A stretch of 64,000 nt of DNA. It comes from Adiantum capillus-veneris. Taxonomy: Eukaryota > Streptophyta > Polypodiopsida > Polypodiales > Pteridaceae. The translations under genes were made by a program, and so were the position numbers. Positions 22,891 to 34,131 of this stretch are shown here, one piece after another. Positions within the stretch are counted from its first letter, which is position 1. Every line of letters starts with the position of its first letter. A model generated the notes under the pieces. That model saw nothing but the letters and a program-made list of their open reading frames with translations. It was not told the origin of the DNA and searched no databases. The stretch covers positions 54,704,119-54,768,118 of the forward strand of contig CM043952.1 in the NCBI GenBank assembly GCA_014529385.2. Direction: 5' to 3'.

Positions 22891-23962
22891 AGCTACGCTT
22901 CACAGTAGTTTACTTTTCTGGGAAAAATTCGGCAGAGTTTCCCCTGTAAACTGACCTCTGAACCAATATCAACCTGTCAAATGAACCAAGAAATCTTCAG
23001 ATTCTGCAGAAATTTTGGCAGAGTCTCCTTTGTAAAATGGCTCTGGTGTACTAAAAACAGACCAAAAAACAGCTCAAAAAACACCGTCTCTCTGACACTG
23101 TAAGCTGTGGGTAAACCTGTCCTGCACCTGTACTGTCTCTCACTGTCCTATAAGCATAGACTGCGACAATGCCTCAACGGCAGTAAAGCAAAGATGCAAT
23201 CCCAACTGTCTAACTCATAGTCAATACATCCTAGCTGCCTATCTAAGGGTGCTCGAGGGATCACTCCAAGACCTGTATCACCGAAAGGATCTCAACATTC
23301 GAGAATTCCCCAGCTCAATAAAACCTCACTCGACCCTCAACAAAGGCTGCAATTAAATCTGACAGTACATAGACTTCCCACAAAGTCATACATCCACAAA
23401 TTTCCCACTGTATGTTGTAACCGCTGCGGCGTTGTTTGCTGCGTGACTCACAGCCAGCAAACCCTCAACAGACATACATCATCTCTGACAATACATCCCA
23501 TGTGGAAGTACCTGCAATGTCAGGATGAAATCTGGAATATCAAGCAGCAAACACAAGCTACCTGATGAACTAGTGGATGTCGCCTATAGTCTGTGTGTAG
23601 ATGCGCCCGTGTCGTATGTGACACGCCTCCAAGAACTGTGAGCCGTCCTTTGATGTGTAGACAACCACAAATCAACACTCTGGGAGTGACGATATCCTCA
23701 GCACCTGCAGACGTAGGCCGAAAACCCCAAATTTGCAGAGTCGGATCTGCACCCGTCGAGACCACGTAGTCGAAAATGGCCTGCACAGACCTTTGTCGAA
23801 GCCGAACGGTGGCCGAGATGACCTCAGAATGAAATTCTGACAACACAAAGCCCTTCGGGTCGACCCACGAGATTTGGGGCCGTGTCTTCGCCTGTCGAAT
23901 TTCACTCCAATATGAGTTGGTGACTCTAGCCTCCTGCAGTGCTGCCCCGAGCCTCGATCTGA
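22891..23962 (-). other. Copia untranslated leader
   Basis: About 1.07 kb separates the primer-binding site from the gag ATG. Minus-strand frames such as 23520-23846 exist but show no known domain, and long leaders are usual for some plant Copia lineages. Packaging and dimerisation signals would be expected here but cannot be located by eye. Confidence 0.7.
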
Positions 23963-23974
23963 GCTCTGATACCA
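23963..23974 (-). promoter_or_regulatory. Copia primer-binding site (initiator Met tRNA)
   Basis: The minus strand reads TGGTATCAGAGC two bases after the 5' LTR, the standard plant Copia site complementary to the 3' end of initiator methionine tRNA. Confidence 0.95.
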
Positions 23975-23976
23975 GT

Positions 23977-24168
23977 TGAAGGAGTACGAGCGGAAGTGCG
24001 ACGCGAGAGAGAGTGCGAGAAGAAGAGCACGACGATATGGTGAACTCGCTCTACTGTAATGTGTAGAGCATAGTGAGTTCTTATTAGGTTTTTACAAAAG
24101 ATTATGTGTACATACCTGGCGGCCCGCCCACTTACCTGGGCGACCACATTGGGCTTTATACCCCAACA
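23977..24168 (-). repeat. Copia 5' LTR
   Basis: The 192-bp repeat, TGTTGGGG to CTTCA on the minus strand, matches the 3' LTR at all but two positions. The short LTR would hold the promoter for the element. Confidence 0.95.
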
Positions 24169-24170
24169 AT

Positions 24171-24561
24171 CTGGAACTTCCTTTGTCACTTGGCGGAAGT
24201 GGTTCACCTCTTTTGCAATCGCCTCAAAGTGGGGTAGTATCTTTGAAAATGTAGTGTCGTCCTTGTGGATGTAGCGAAGCAGATCACATGGCAACCACGG
24301 CATGGCGTTTTCTTAAAAATCCACAACATACTTGAGTATATGCACATGCATATACTCTATGATGTCGTGAAAAGTGTCATTGTGGAGTTGCACGGTTTTT
24401 TGTAAATCCACTGTGCGGGTAAAGAATCCGTGAAGATCATTGCATCCAACATATTTGGTGTCCTTTAAGAAAAGAAGAAACCGTGAAAGGGGGGTGTGTG
24501 GCTCTTTCGACGCTGCTGCTGTTGCTGCGTGGGAGGAGGATGCGCTAGCATGTGCTGCCAT
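24171..24561 (-). pseudogene. 5' part of the split minus-strand gene
   Basis: The ATG at 24559-24561 opens an Ala/Ser-rich N-terminus (MAAHASASSSHAATAAASK) followed by LSRFLLFLKDTKYVG. A TAA lies in frame near 24313-24315; the same frame then continues with PWLPCDLLRYIHKDD to VTKEVPD, where the Copia LTR cuts in. Reading resumes at 18629. The TAA could be a real lesion or lie in a short unrecognised intron. A TATATAAAG box about 95 bp upstream and a GA-rich leader support this as the true gene start. The function is unknown. Confidence 0.55.
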
Positions 24562-24563
24562 GG

Positions 24564-24595
<32 letters not shown>

Positions 24596-24662
24596 ATCTC
24601 TTTCTCTCTTTCTCATTATGAAGTGTTGACAGAAAAATAAGAAGCCCCCTCCCCTTTATATA
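24562..24662 (-). promoter_or_regulatory. TATA box and GA-rich 5' leader of the split gene
   Basis: On the minus strand TATATAAAG lies at 24662-24654. A transcription start would be expected near 24625-24630. A leader with (GA)n (plus-strand CT run, about 24565-24615) then leads to the ATG at 24561. This is a typical plant core promoter layout; no experiment is implied. Confidence 0.6.
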
Positions 24663-24879
24663 CACCTCCCCCCTCCCCCCACCACGGTCCGTTGCAAAAA
24701 AAGATACCATCCCAAAGCTCTTTGATATACATACAAACACACATGGGTGCGCACACAAACACCCAAACAAAATATAAAAAATTAACCAATGAAGGTGATA
24801 CTATGATGACATAAAATTTTGAATTTCCATTAAACAAAATTCTTTACGATGTGGCACTAGAGCCGGTTACATTGATCTA

Positions 24880-26178
24880 TCAGATCAACTTAAAGACAGT
24901 GTGTCGCCAACTCTCCACTCGTCTTGCACATTCATGACTGCCTCCATTTGCCTACCAATCCGAAATAACAAAAATGCTTTTAATAAGACTAACATTTTGG
25001 CACATGTAGACAACATATAAATTAAACCGACCTTTTGCCGATTGAGACGAAAGTAATCATCTTTGATTTTTTCATAGTAGCTAAAGATAATCACGTGTTC
25101 CCGTATGTTGGTGAGTGTCCGGTGTTCACTAACTTACATAATCTCAAAAACACCATTTGACAAAGTAACAGGCATGTCAAATGTCACAAAATTAGCAACA
25201 CTAGAATGTAAGGGTATCCACTTTCCACTCTTACTTATCCAACGCTCATAGTGAAAACGTAGGTACAAAGTAGTGTGCACTTTCAAGTATCGTATCCCTT
25301 TACCTGAAGCCCCGACCTTACACTTGTATTTTTCTCCTTGGTGCACTCCCTCAACCATTATCCAATTATCTCCAAATACTAGTTTGAGTGCTTCATACAT
25401 GACATCTTGCTACAAACCATAGTAGGTGTGACACTGAATGACAATGTCTTGAACATGTGTACAAAAACATGCACGGGGCAACACCAACTGAGCCCTACTG
25501 ATCTGGAAGCCTTTCCAAATTTTAATGAGGAGAAAATATCGGAAAGCATCTTCTCCTTCACTGAGAAGAGTGACCACGCATTGGGTTGTGGCCCTTCTAA
25601 ACTAAGTAATAAAGGTTTATCAACAACAATGATCTTACCATATCCATCCTTCGAGGTCGACACTATATACGTGTGTGAGTCGAAGAAGATTCTGCGTTGC
25701 AGCAGAATCGAAGGTGGTGAGTTGGAAAGCATCATAACACCAATGTCAGCATGAAGAGCGTTGAAGGTTCTTGTGAGACTTTTGATTGGTTGTTCCTCAA
25801 CAAAGTTGGATGGGAATATATCTATGACAACACCAAAAACTATCAAGTCAAAAAAAAAAAAGCGTTTACGATCAACAAGCAACAATGTTTTACGACTTAC
25901 AATGCATTGGAAAATCTCTTGAGCTTCCGTTTCTAAAGCGCATGGAAACGCCAAGAGTACACGTGTTGAACAAATGGCCAATGTGCCATTGACTCTATGG
26001 TTCTTGAAACCAAGAAGTCTCCCCTTCCAATGTTTGTCAAGGTTGCCACGGTTTTAAACTCGATGAGGCCCGATAGCTGCAGGTTGTATGAAGATCCAAG
26101 ATCGTTTAGAAAACACTTGCAACACACATTCCCCATCAGAATCCCTAGTGCTATGAAAGCAAACCTCCTGTATCTCAT
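24880..26178 (-). CDS. hypothetical multi-exon protein, apparently mostly intact
   Basis: Four blocks on the minus strand join with consistent phase. The first runs about 26178-25499 (start MRYRRFAFIALGILMG, a possible signal or membrane segment; ends LKFGKASRS before GTAGGG). The second is 25409-25138 (QDVMYEALKLVFGDNW to GVFEI, donor GTAAGT). The third is 25080-25032 (YYEKIKDDYFRLNRQK, donor GTCGGT). The fourth is 24951-24880 (ANGGSHECARR to FKLI and TGA). The 2+1 codon split across the second intron and the exact lengths of blocks three and four close the frame perfectly, which is strong evidence for real exons. Near 25936 the first block needs a one-base shift or a small intron. I recognise no domain. 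The gene ends about 320 bp upstream of the split gene, on the same strand. Confidence 0.5.
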
Positions 26179-27056
26179 CCTTTTGCTTCCTTGAAGTGGA
26201 GGAGGCTCACATGGTAGCACCAGAAGAAGAAGAGTTGTGGTGTTAGAGAGAGAGGCTTGTTGCTTCAGGAATGAAATGAGAAGGAATGGTTGAATGGGAA
26301 ACAAGGGGAGAAGAACTAGTTCAAATGGATGGTGTGGATGAAAGGGGGAGACAGGTCGTGCAACTATAAAAAGCATCCATTTGTGATGCATCTATGGAAA
26401 GCTTGGCGGGAGGGAGAGAAGTGGCTCAATGGGGAGCAAGGGGAGAAGAAGTAGTTTAAAGGGATGGTGTGGATGAAAGGAGGAGACAAGTGGTGCAGCT
26501 ATGAAAGCTTCATTATGTGCTGTAGCTATTGAAAGCTTGCAAGCAGAAGGAGAAAGAGAAGAGAGAAGAGGTAGAATAGAGGGTACTGTTGAGAAATGCA
26601 GATTTTGGTAAAAGATAATAGTTTTTTGACCATGTATTTAGTTAGTAGAGCTTTTGGAGAGTGAAAAGTGAGATTTAGATATTTCTTTTTTTAAAAAAAT
26701 TTTTATGGTTATTTTATGGGCGCCCATGAAAATGGAGGGAAGCCCCCTCCCCCCTCTATTCCCCCTTCTCTCTCTTTCTAGGGGACAAAGATATAATGAG
26801 GAGAATGAATAGGTCCCCGTGTCCCCTACTACCCTACCCTTTGAAAGGGTATAGCATGGCCACCACCTCCTTCCTATTGGTCCATGCTCAATCACCCCTT
26901 AAGCTAAAGGGTCCTTTTGGGGTTCATAGTTTTCCTAATAGAATTGACTATTCCGAAGGATACATAGCACCGAGTATGCCGAAAAATATATGCTCCATAT
27001 TTGGATCCAAGGTTGTCATTTTGTTTGCTTTTGGGTTTCTGACAATGCCTCATTGG
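26179..27056. other. no supported gene
   Basis: Purine-rich sequence (26190-26600) with the repeated phrases GGGGAGAAGAA and GGATGGTGTGGATGAAAGG near 26302-26350 and 26430-26485, a degenerate duplication of about 130 bp. It could be the promoter and leader of the minus-strand gene, but I see no minus-strand TATA box. From 26620 to 27056 nothing is recognised. Confidence 0.4.
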
Positions 27057-27385
27057 ATTATTCACAATGTGCTGACATGTTACATGCATTAAGGTTCATA
27101 CCTGTTGAGGCTACGACATAAAGTGGAATTGTTTTATATGTGGTAAGATTATTGAGCGGTGATGTCTCATCATCGTCAATTGGGTCACCCTAGAGTTTCA
27201 TTGGGTTGGGTAAGCCTAAAAATTATTCACAATGTGCTGACATGTTACATGCATTAAGGTTCATACTTGTTGAGGCTACGACATAAAGTGGAATTGTTTT
27301 ATATGTGGTAACATTTTGAGTGGTGATGTCTTATCATCGTCAATTGGGTCACCCTAGAGTTTCATTGAGCTGGGTAGACATAAAC
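27057..27385. repeat. 165-bp tandem duplication
   Basis: ATTATTCACAATGTGCTGAC at 27057 returns at 27222, and the two units stay nearly identical through GTCACCCTAGAGTTTCATTG. The differences are few, so this duplication is younger than most repeats here. Confidence 0.9.
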
Positions 27386-27479
27386 TCCTAAATAGACTAG
27401 GTAGACCTATGAATTTTTTTGTGTTGGGTGAGCTTTGATTAAGATGCAACAAAATTTTGTAATTATAGTTTTATTTTAG

Positions 27480-28560
27480 ATGAATGAGTCACATGATCAT
27501 TAATGGTGTCAAGACAAAGAAAAATTTTGATAAACACTTATGTGTCATGAAAAGGAAATGGCTTATACATGAGAGTTGAACAAAAGAATTTGTTACTCAA
27601 GAGATGCGCTCATCCTCATTTAAGGGAGAAGAAAAATATTTAGAAAAGGAGGCACATGCATGGATTGAAATCATGGATGACTATTTTATGGTGGCAAGAA
27701 CTATTGCTATAAACTAATCCATGCTAGCCTTGTTTCGTGTTTCAAAAGAAGCCAAACTATGGTGGAAACAAGATTGGCATAATATGGGTATACATGAAGA
27801 TTCCCAGAGTTGGACTAGGATTAATCAGGTAGTGAAAGAGAGACACTTACCTCTTCTGCACATCAAGCCTTAAAGATGAATGAGTTATGTTAGGTTCAGA
27901 CAACTTTCATGGACTGTAGAAGAGTACTACTCCAAGTTTGTGACCCTACAACAATGTCCTAAAGATGATTATTGAATAAAAATTTATGAAACTCAATCAA
28001 GAACTTAACAAGCCGATTATCTTGGGAAGATGATTATTGAACAAAAAATTATGCAATTCTACTAAGAACTTAACAAGCCGATTATCTTTGGTCTAGAAGT
28101 AATGAGACTGACTCCTACAACAATGTCTTAAAGATGATTATTGAATAAAAAGTTATGAAATTCAATCAAGGACTTAACAAGCCGATTATCTTGGGAAGAT
28201 GATTATTGAACAAAAAATTATGCAATTCTTTTAAGAACTTAACAAGCTGATTATCTTTGGTCTAGAAGTAATGAGACTGACTCCTATGCAAGAAGCGCTT
28301 CTATGTGCCAAACCTTTGGCCACAGAGCAACCTTCTATCAGATCTAGAAGAAATGTTGAGCAAAATCAAAGCTACCTAAAGGAGATAATGTCAATCCTAG
28401 AACTCAATAGAGAGCTTATGCAGCTAAGGCACAAACTCTCCCACAGTTAGATGTTAGATGTTTTGAATGTAGTGAGCTAGGCCACTTCCAAAATCAATGC
28501 CCAAGGCTGTCTAATAGAGCACCAATAGAAAGCGAAGCAAATCCAAGGCACTCAAGATCG
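27480..28560 (+). pseudogene. decayed Ty3/Gypsy gag with zinc knuckle
   Basis: Plus-strand fragments in several frames match the order of a Gypsy gag. They are a capsid-like stretch near 27660-27950 (AKLWWKQDW, then WTVEEYYSKFVTLQQCP) and a CCHC knuckle near 28450-28505 (CFECSELGHFQNQC followed by PR). Stops and frameshifts are frequent. An internal tandem duplication of about 160 bp (about 27957-28290) carries two GAACTTAACAAGCCGATTATC-like elements per unit and interrupts gag between capsid and knuckle. No LTR could be assigned, so only a fragment is present. Confidence 0.65.
27957..28290. repeat. tandem duplication inside the decayed gag
   Basis: The phrase AAAGATGATTATTGAATAAAA near 27960 returns near 28132, and each unit includes two copies of an AACTTAACAAGC(C/T)GATTATC element (near 28002, 28067, 28167 and 28232). 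The sequence within is non-coding in the gag frame. Confidence 0.8.
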
Positions 28561-29229
28561 TGAGCTAAACCTACAACTCACCTTGAAGTTCATGACATGT
28601 TTCATGTGTTTGTTAAAAAAATATATTAGTAGTGAAGACCAAATCTTGCATGATGACGAGATGTTAGGCCAAAGTGTGTTAGAACTTCAACCCTCGAGAA
28701 GTTTTTGAGACTCATGAATGATTTCTGCAAGTAGAATGCTCAGCAAAAGTTTTGTCCAATGGGAGGAATATCTTAAAGAGGATGCATTTTGGGAAGACAA
28801 AGCTTCATTGGTGAAAAATTATCCTTACTGTACTCGTGATGTGGACATCTCAAATCCTTAACCTCTAGCGATTGTAATGTATCCAAGATTTATCAAATAA
28901 AAGTTATCCACTATTTATGCAAAGTGTATTTTAAGTTCTAGCCTACGAGCTAAATGTAAGAGTTTGACGAGTTTGACCAAAATGATCGGATCAAGAAGTT
29001 GTTTATACCTCAAAAGACAAGATAAGGGATTTAAACAAGTTGTTTATACCTCAAAAGACAAGATAAGGGAAGGGCTAAACTTAAGCTTTGTCCTCATGCA
29101 AAAAAGAAACGAAATATAGAGAGTCCCAAGATAGAGACTACAAAAAGAAAACTGATTTTGCCAAAGCTTTATAAGAAAATCACGGAGCAAAAGGAGATTT
29201 TGGGGGGGGGGGGGGGGGGGGGGGGGGGG
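28561..29229. other. non-coding; short tandem repeat and poly-G run
   Basis: No gene is recognised. A 41-bp unit starting AAGTTGTTTATACCTCAAAA is repeated in tandem (28996-29036 and 29037-29072). A run of 28 G occupies 29202-29229, directly at the outer edge of inverted-duplicate copy B. Confidence 0.7.
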
Positions 29230-29636
29230 TGGGGGTTTCAACAAACTCACTAACAACTTTTTTTTGGTGCAATGTGGGCAAGGGCCAGAATAGCCCGGTA
29301 GAGGTATGAGTGACAAGGTCACTGAGGCCTTTTGCATGTAGTGTGAGCACAAAGCTAGACCCGTTGGATAGGGAGCAAAGTGACATGGCCACGTAAGCCG
29401 CAATTGCGTGTTATGGGCACATATCCATAACAACACAACAAAAAAGGTTGGCAAGTGCGGCACCCTTGATGCATGCAAGCCCTTGATGACATGTGAGCCT
29501 TTCATGGGTGCAAGTCCTTGATGTCATGTGGCACCCTTAATGTCGTACGAGCCCTAATGGATGTGACCCTCCATGGTTGTGACTTATGTAAGTTAGGCAT
29601 AGGATGTAACATTGGCTGTTTTAAACGATACCTATT

Positions 29637-29779
29637 GTAATCGGTGAGGACTCAGCCAGAGACTCTTGGAGGTCTCCAAGGATCAGAGAGATGGATTGTT
29701 TTCTCTCACTCGAAAGGATTAGGAGGTATAGCATTTGGAGTGCCCAAGCATTGTCCCTCTCACACAGAACGTGTAGGTA
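29637..29779 (+). pseudogene. transplanted fragment of a LINE endonuclease
   Basis: This segment is nearly identical to 2732-2875 of the decayed LINE (one single-base deletion and a few substitutions), in the same plus orientation. Copy A has no such segment at the equivalent point near 7540. It is too short to encode anything. It shows that a patch of one repeat was copied into another. Confidence 0.9.
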
Positions 29780-30212
29780 TTGATGAATGACCTATGAGAA
29801 TCCACTCTAATCACACAGTGTGGGCACATATTCGGAAGGACACGAGAAAGAAAATCTACATGTGCAATATCCTTGATGTCATGTGACCTTTTTAATACTA
29901 TTTTTTGAAGGTTTCAAGAGTGCTTAAAATCCATGCTTGGATATATATTAATGGTTTTTCTTGCACGCCATTAGGTCTTCCCAATCTCAGGAAAATAAAA
30001 AATTCTTTTAAAACATATTAAATGCCTAAGTGAAGGGTCAGACTAAAAAAATGAAAAGACGAACGAAGGTGGAAAGTCAAAAGACATATGAAAGTGAAAA
30101 TTCAATAGACCTTTTGTTTCCATATAAAGAGGTAGTCAGCTTCACATTAGTACATTTGTGTTTCTCTTCTCCTTCATTTTCTCTTTAATGTTTTCTTCTC
30201 TTTAAAGTGTCA

Positions 30213-30252
<40 letters not shown>

Positions 30253-30850
30253 CCCCCCCCCCCCCCCCCAATGCGCACTGTGTTGTAACCGTCAATGTTC
30301 TGATTTGGGGGAGTTGCTAGCACATACAATGTACCAAAAGCACTTCTTACCTCCTCACTCATCTTCCAATCATGCCCTACTGAGATTGTTCAAAGAGAGG
30401 AGGTTGTCTTGGTCACTCACTCAACCATTTATCCCTCCTTTTTGGCATTTGTTCTACATAGTGCGGGACAAGTTTTGGCTAGCTTCTGACTCTTAGCAGC
30501 TATTGCTCCATTCTAGCCTCAGTCCTACATGGCACAAAGGGACACTCTCTTGGATATTCATTCTACCCTCTAAGCATTGGTCCTGCACAACGCAAAAGGA
30601 CGTCCTCCTAGGTTTTTATTCTACCCTCTATCGCTTTGTTTCAACATTGGTCATGAACAGTGTGAAAGACGCCTCTCCTATCTTGTCACTCCCCTAGCCA
30701 TCGTGTTGTAGTGTCATTTCTATCTACCCTCTACTCTCTATTGCATCATCTCGTTTCTACCCACCATTGCATCCTCTACCCTCTTTCGTTCTACTGTGTA
30801 CCCTTCATCTCACCCTCCACCATCTACCCTCACACACCAACATTGCTATC

Positions 30851-30935
30851 TAACACATTTATCATATGTCCACATATTTAAGTTTTGTGCGGATAGACGA
30901 TAAAACAAGACATCCAATGGAAGAGTGCACTGCAT

Positions 30936-30970
<35 letters not shown>

Positions 30971-31124
30971 TTGCAGATGCACTCGATAGTGCATAGAAGA
31001 AGTAGAAGAAGCACTCTCTCAAAATTAGACTCCTAGAAGGAGAGCACGCGTCAAATTTTCCCTTCTTTGAACTCCCATTAAAAGTAATTCCCAAAAGTGT
31101 CTTCAATCTTCTGCCACACTCTGT
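30851..31124. other. segment present in copy B but not in A, with a (CA)n array
   Basis: The joined sequence of copy A near 6272 skips these bases. There are no clear terminal inverted repeats or target duplication, so it may be an insertion in B or a deletion in A. It contains a (CA)n run (30939-30967) and no recognisable coding motif. Confidence 0.5.
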
Positions 31125-31368
31125 CAACAAAAAATCAAAACGATACCTTAGCACATGCCTCCAACAGTGCCAACAAATAATGTTCATCATCCATCATATT
31201 ACTTTCTTGTCCATCATATTACTTTATTGTCCATCTTTACATAAGTCATAGCCCTCCTAGATAGATATACGATGGAACATTGGCAGTTTTGACAATACCT
31301 ACTAATAATGTCTTGCATCATCCCTCTCCCTTTCTAGCTATCCCTCTCCCTCTCTAGCTATTCTAGAA

Positions 31369-31413
<45 letters not shown>

Positions 31414-31635
31414 CACACCAAAAAGACCTAGAGTGTGTGTTCAATTGAAGAGCCCGCATAATGAGCCATATGCAATCTAACAATGCATTCATATCTTATC
31501 TTTATCTCTCCACAAAAGGAACCTATTCAGACTTTTGGTTGACGGACTCTCTCTCTCTCTCTCTCTCTCTCTCATCCAAATTACTCTGCTCATCCAAATC
31601 ACTCTGTTGCACTGTGTGTGTGTGTGTGTGTGTGA

Positions 31636-31679
<44 letters not shown>

Positions 31680-31929
31680 TCCAAGCGTACCTTGTTCTTC
31701 TTTGATAGCTTTTGCAAGCTTAGGAAGCGAGAGTTTTGCTTCTCTCAGCTCTATCAGCCTACAGATTTTGGGTCTTGTCAAGTGAGGATGAGGCTTGTGC
31801 TTTGAGAGACTAATGAAGACAAAGGCTTGAGGCACGTGCGATCCTTTTTTTTTCTTTTTAACCAAGTAAGGCGCAAGATTTAAATTAGAAGGAACCAAGG
31901 AAGGAGTCAAGTGATACATCCCTTAGGGT

Positions 31930-32930
31930 AGGAATTTGAATGGGACAAAATACCTTGGGAATATTATATCAGCAAAAACAGATCAGGGGCCATCAAAATT
32001 ACAAGGACCGTTAGACTTACAACCAAACCAAGAAGCACTAGACCAAGGAGGACCAAACCAGGAGCCATCAAAATTACAAGGATCATTGGACTTACAACAA
32101 AACCAGGAAGCATTAGACCACAGACCTTCAAACTTACATCAAAATAGATATGGACCAACTATCCTTTCAGAGCATCGAGCTCAAACTTAATCTAAATCAG
32201 CTACTCCTTGGCCTCTTTCCAGTTGTCTTCCAGGGTGTTAATGTCGTCCTCCATGCAATCTCTAACATAGACATTTCACCATCCATGCTAGCCATGACCA
32301 ACATTTTCTTTTTCTTTTTGTATATCTGGCATTCCTTAATGGTTCGCTTCTCATCGTACAAAGAAATTTCATCTAAAAAAACTTCAGGTTGGGAATCTGG
32401 CAAGCTCCTTCATGAACAAAATAATTCTTGTGCCTCTAGATGGCCCAAGAAAACTCTTTATATGATTCCACACTTCAGAGGGGATTCCTACGCTATCTCC
32501 TAGAAGGACCTTTTTCTAGGTTAGGGGGTTTTCTAAACATATGAGAATTGTTTCCCAGAAAGGCTTATTGAAGGGACAATGGAGGAACATATGGTCTAGG
32601 TCTTCTATGGCCCTAATGAAGTTTTCTGCTGACACACATTCCACGAGCCAAGCCAGAATCTCTAAGTCTAGAGCATGTCCACAAGGCTTTGTGGAGAATC
32701 GGTCAGAGCAGTACTGACTTTTCTGTGGAGGATGCCTTGTTCTAGAGGGTTTAAACTTAAAGAACCACTGTTTCTTGTATAGGGAGAGGTTCCATCTGAG
32801 GAGGTTGAGAAAGACGTGGAGGGGAGGGTTAGATGTTTGGGGGTGAGTTGAGGATAGATGAGTTTGAAACCACCTTGCCAAATGATCCCTCTTAAAGAGA
32901 GCGATGAGCTGCAATTAAGCAACCAACACA
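31930..32930 (-). pseudogene. LINE 3' part (zf-RVT end and trailer), copy B
   Basis: On the minus strand the frame from 32914 reads LIALFKRDHLARWFQTHL and continues to RAIEDLDHMFLHCPFNKPFW, the C-terminal zinc-binding region of a plant LINE ORF2. The first Cys pair is altered relative to copy A. The trailer (32500-31966) has repeated TGGTTTGGTTGTAAGTCTGA-like phrases, several imperfect units of about 50 bp, as in copy A (4500-4640). There is no reverse transcriptase, so this is a truncated dead copy. Confidence 0.75.
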
Positions 32931-32959
32931 TGTGATTTGGGAGCTAGGCCAATATTGGA

Positions 32960-33767
32960 AGATCCTGAATTTTTGAAGGTTTGTGAAGACCTTGCAAAAT
33001 CTGTGATAAGAAGTAAGTTCAAAAATTCCTTATTTTCTTTTGAAATATGGACACAAAAAATCTGAATGAGCTCATATGTTTTTTTCCCCAACCAACCACT
33101 TTATACACTTGTCAATAGACCTTATCCTTGTGTTTTTTACTACATTTCTCTTTTTGTCTCACCAAACTGCTAGGACTATTCTAGGGCTAAACGCTTGTCA
33201 ACCTCAAGCTTCTTTTGTCTACATGGAGAAACCTACCTTGAATGACATACGATATAGGGAGGCAGCAATATAGGTACTTTCAAGTCTTTCTCATCAATGT
33301 CTTTTTGTGTCTTCTTTGAGATTAGCAACCCTTAAAGGAACCCTCAATCGTATAGATACGAAGCTTGATAAGTCCCCATAAGGAAAATTTACTACTACAA
33401 AATAGGCCAATGAAAGCTTTAGGTTAATTTTTGCTAAATTGAAAAAGCATGTGGGGATCTTGAAAATTGGTTATAAAACATCACTTCTTAGCTATTCAGC
33501 TTGGAACTCGACCATGAAATGGTGCTCTCACAAAATAGAGAGTACAACAAGAAGGTATGTATTCTCCACATGTATTGCTTGATTCTTAGAAGCACAACGA
33601 AAGATGCCCTCAAAGAACTTGAAGGTCTCATCGTCCACATCATAGACAAATGTCTTGAAAATGCTTCTTGACCTTTCAACTTGGATTCTTTGCAAAATAG
33701 CTTGGGTGCCCCATCAGATGTGCCTTTTGCCCATAGCTCCATTCTATGTAAGGTTGACATTATTTTC
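32960..33767 (+). repeat. right-arm copy of the palindrome family, first half
   Basis: This follows 9700-10525 closely, including the phrases CACAAAAAATCTGAAT and ACTTTATACACTTGTCAATAGACC and the frame beginning ELDHEMVLSQNREYNKK. It stops at 33767, where the Gypsy-type element is inserted, and resumes at 43375. Confidence 0.85.
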
Positions 33768-34073
33768 TGTTAACCCTCACGCACATTCCTATCACCTACA
33801 ACGGACGTCGTATTATTTATTTGTTAGAGTCAGGTACCGGGGTCGTCGGTCCAATAGGAAAAGGGTAAGAGTGATCGTCGATGAGAGGCACACTCTAATT
33901 GGAACATTCAAGGGATTAGTTGGCTAAGCATGGGCGCCTAAGTGTGAATGGGGCGAGCTAATATAAAAGTCAACTAAACCTAAAATTCACTCATTCTCTC
34001 ATTTGTGCAATTGAAGAGTGCTCTTGCTCCATCTCCATCTTCTTCTTCTTCATCTCCTTGTGTGTGTGTATGC

Positions 34074-34131
<58 letters not shown>

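Larger units (their letters stand above)
18630..24168 (-). mobile_element. complete young Ty1/Copia retrotransposon
   Basis: Two 192-bp LTRs (18630-18821 and 23977-24168) bound an internal region holding a primer-binding site, a long leader, a gag-pol frame in the order gag, protease, integrase, reverse transcriptase, RNase H, and a purine tract. This order is diagnostic of Copia. The LTRs start TGTTGGGG and end CTTCA on the minus strand and differ at two positions, so insertion was recent. Five bases flanking the element on the two sides are similar but not identical (minus strand CAGAT and AAGAC), plausibly a mutated target duplication. The element sits in the same orientation as the gene it disrupts. 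Confidence 0.95.
29230..32955. repeat. inverted-duplicate copy B (partner about 3738-7950)
   Basis: In reverse complement this block follows copy A from the GCAAAAGGCC region (29330) through AATGGTTTTTCTTGC (near 29948), the TCTACCCTC-rich zone (30570-30830), the microsatellites (31376-31680), the LINE trailer (31966-32270) and the LINE C-terminal region (to 32955). B lacks the two insertions at 4669-5080 and 5750-6214. It carries two of its own, the 143-bp endonuclease patch at 29637-29779 and a segment of about 275 bp at 30851-31124 with a (CA)n array. A run of 20 C lies at 30250-30269. Confidence 0.8.

Noticed and set aside
29044-29505. Minus-strand frame of 153 residues with a poly-Pro stretch
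   Set aside because: The Pro run is translation of the 28-base G run. The rest lies in repeat copy B and is not open in copy A.
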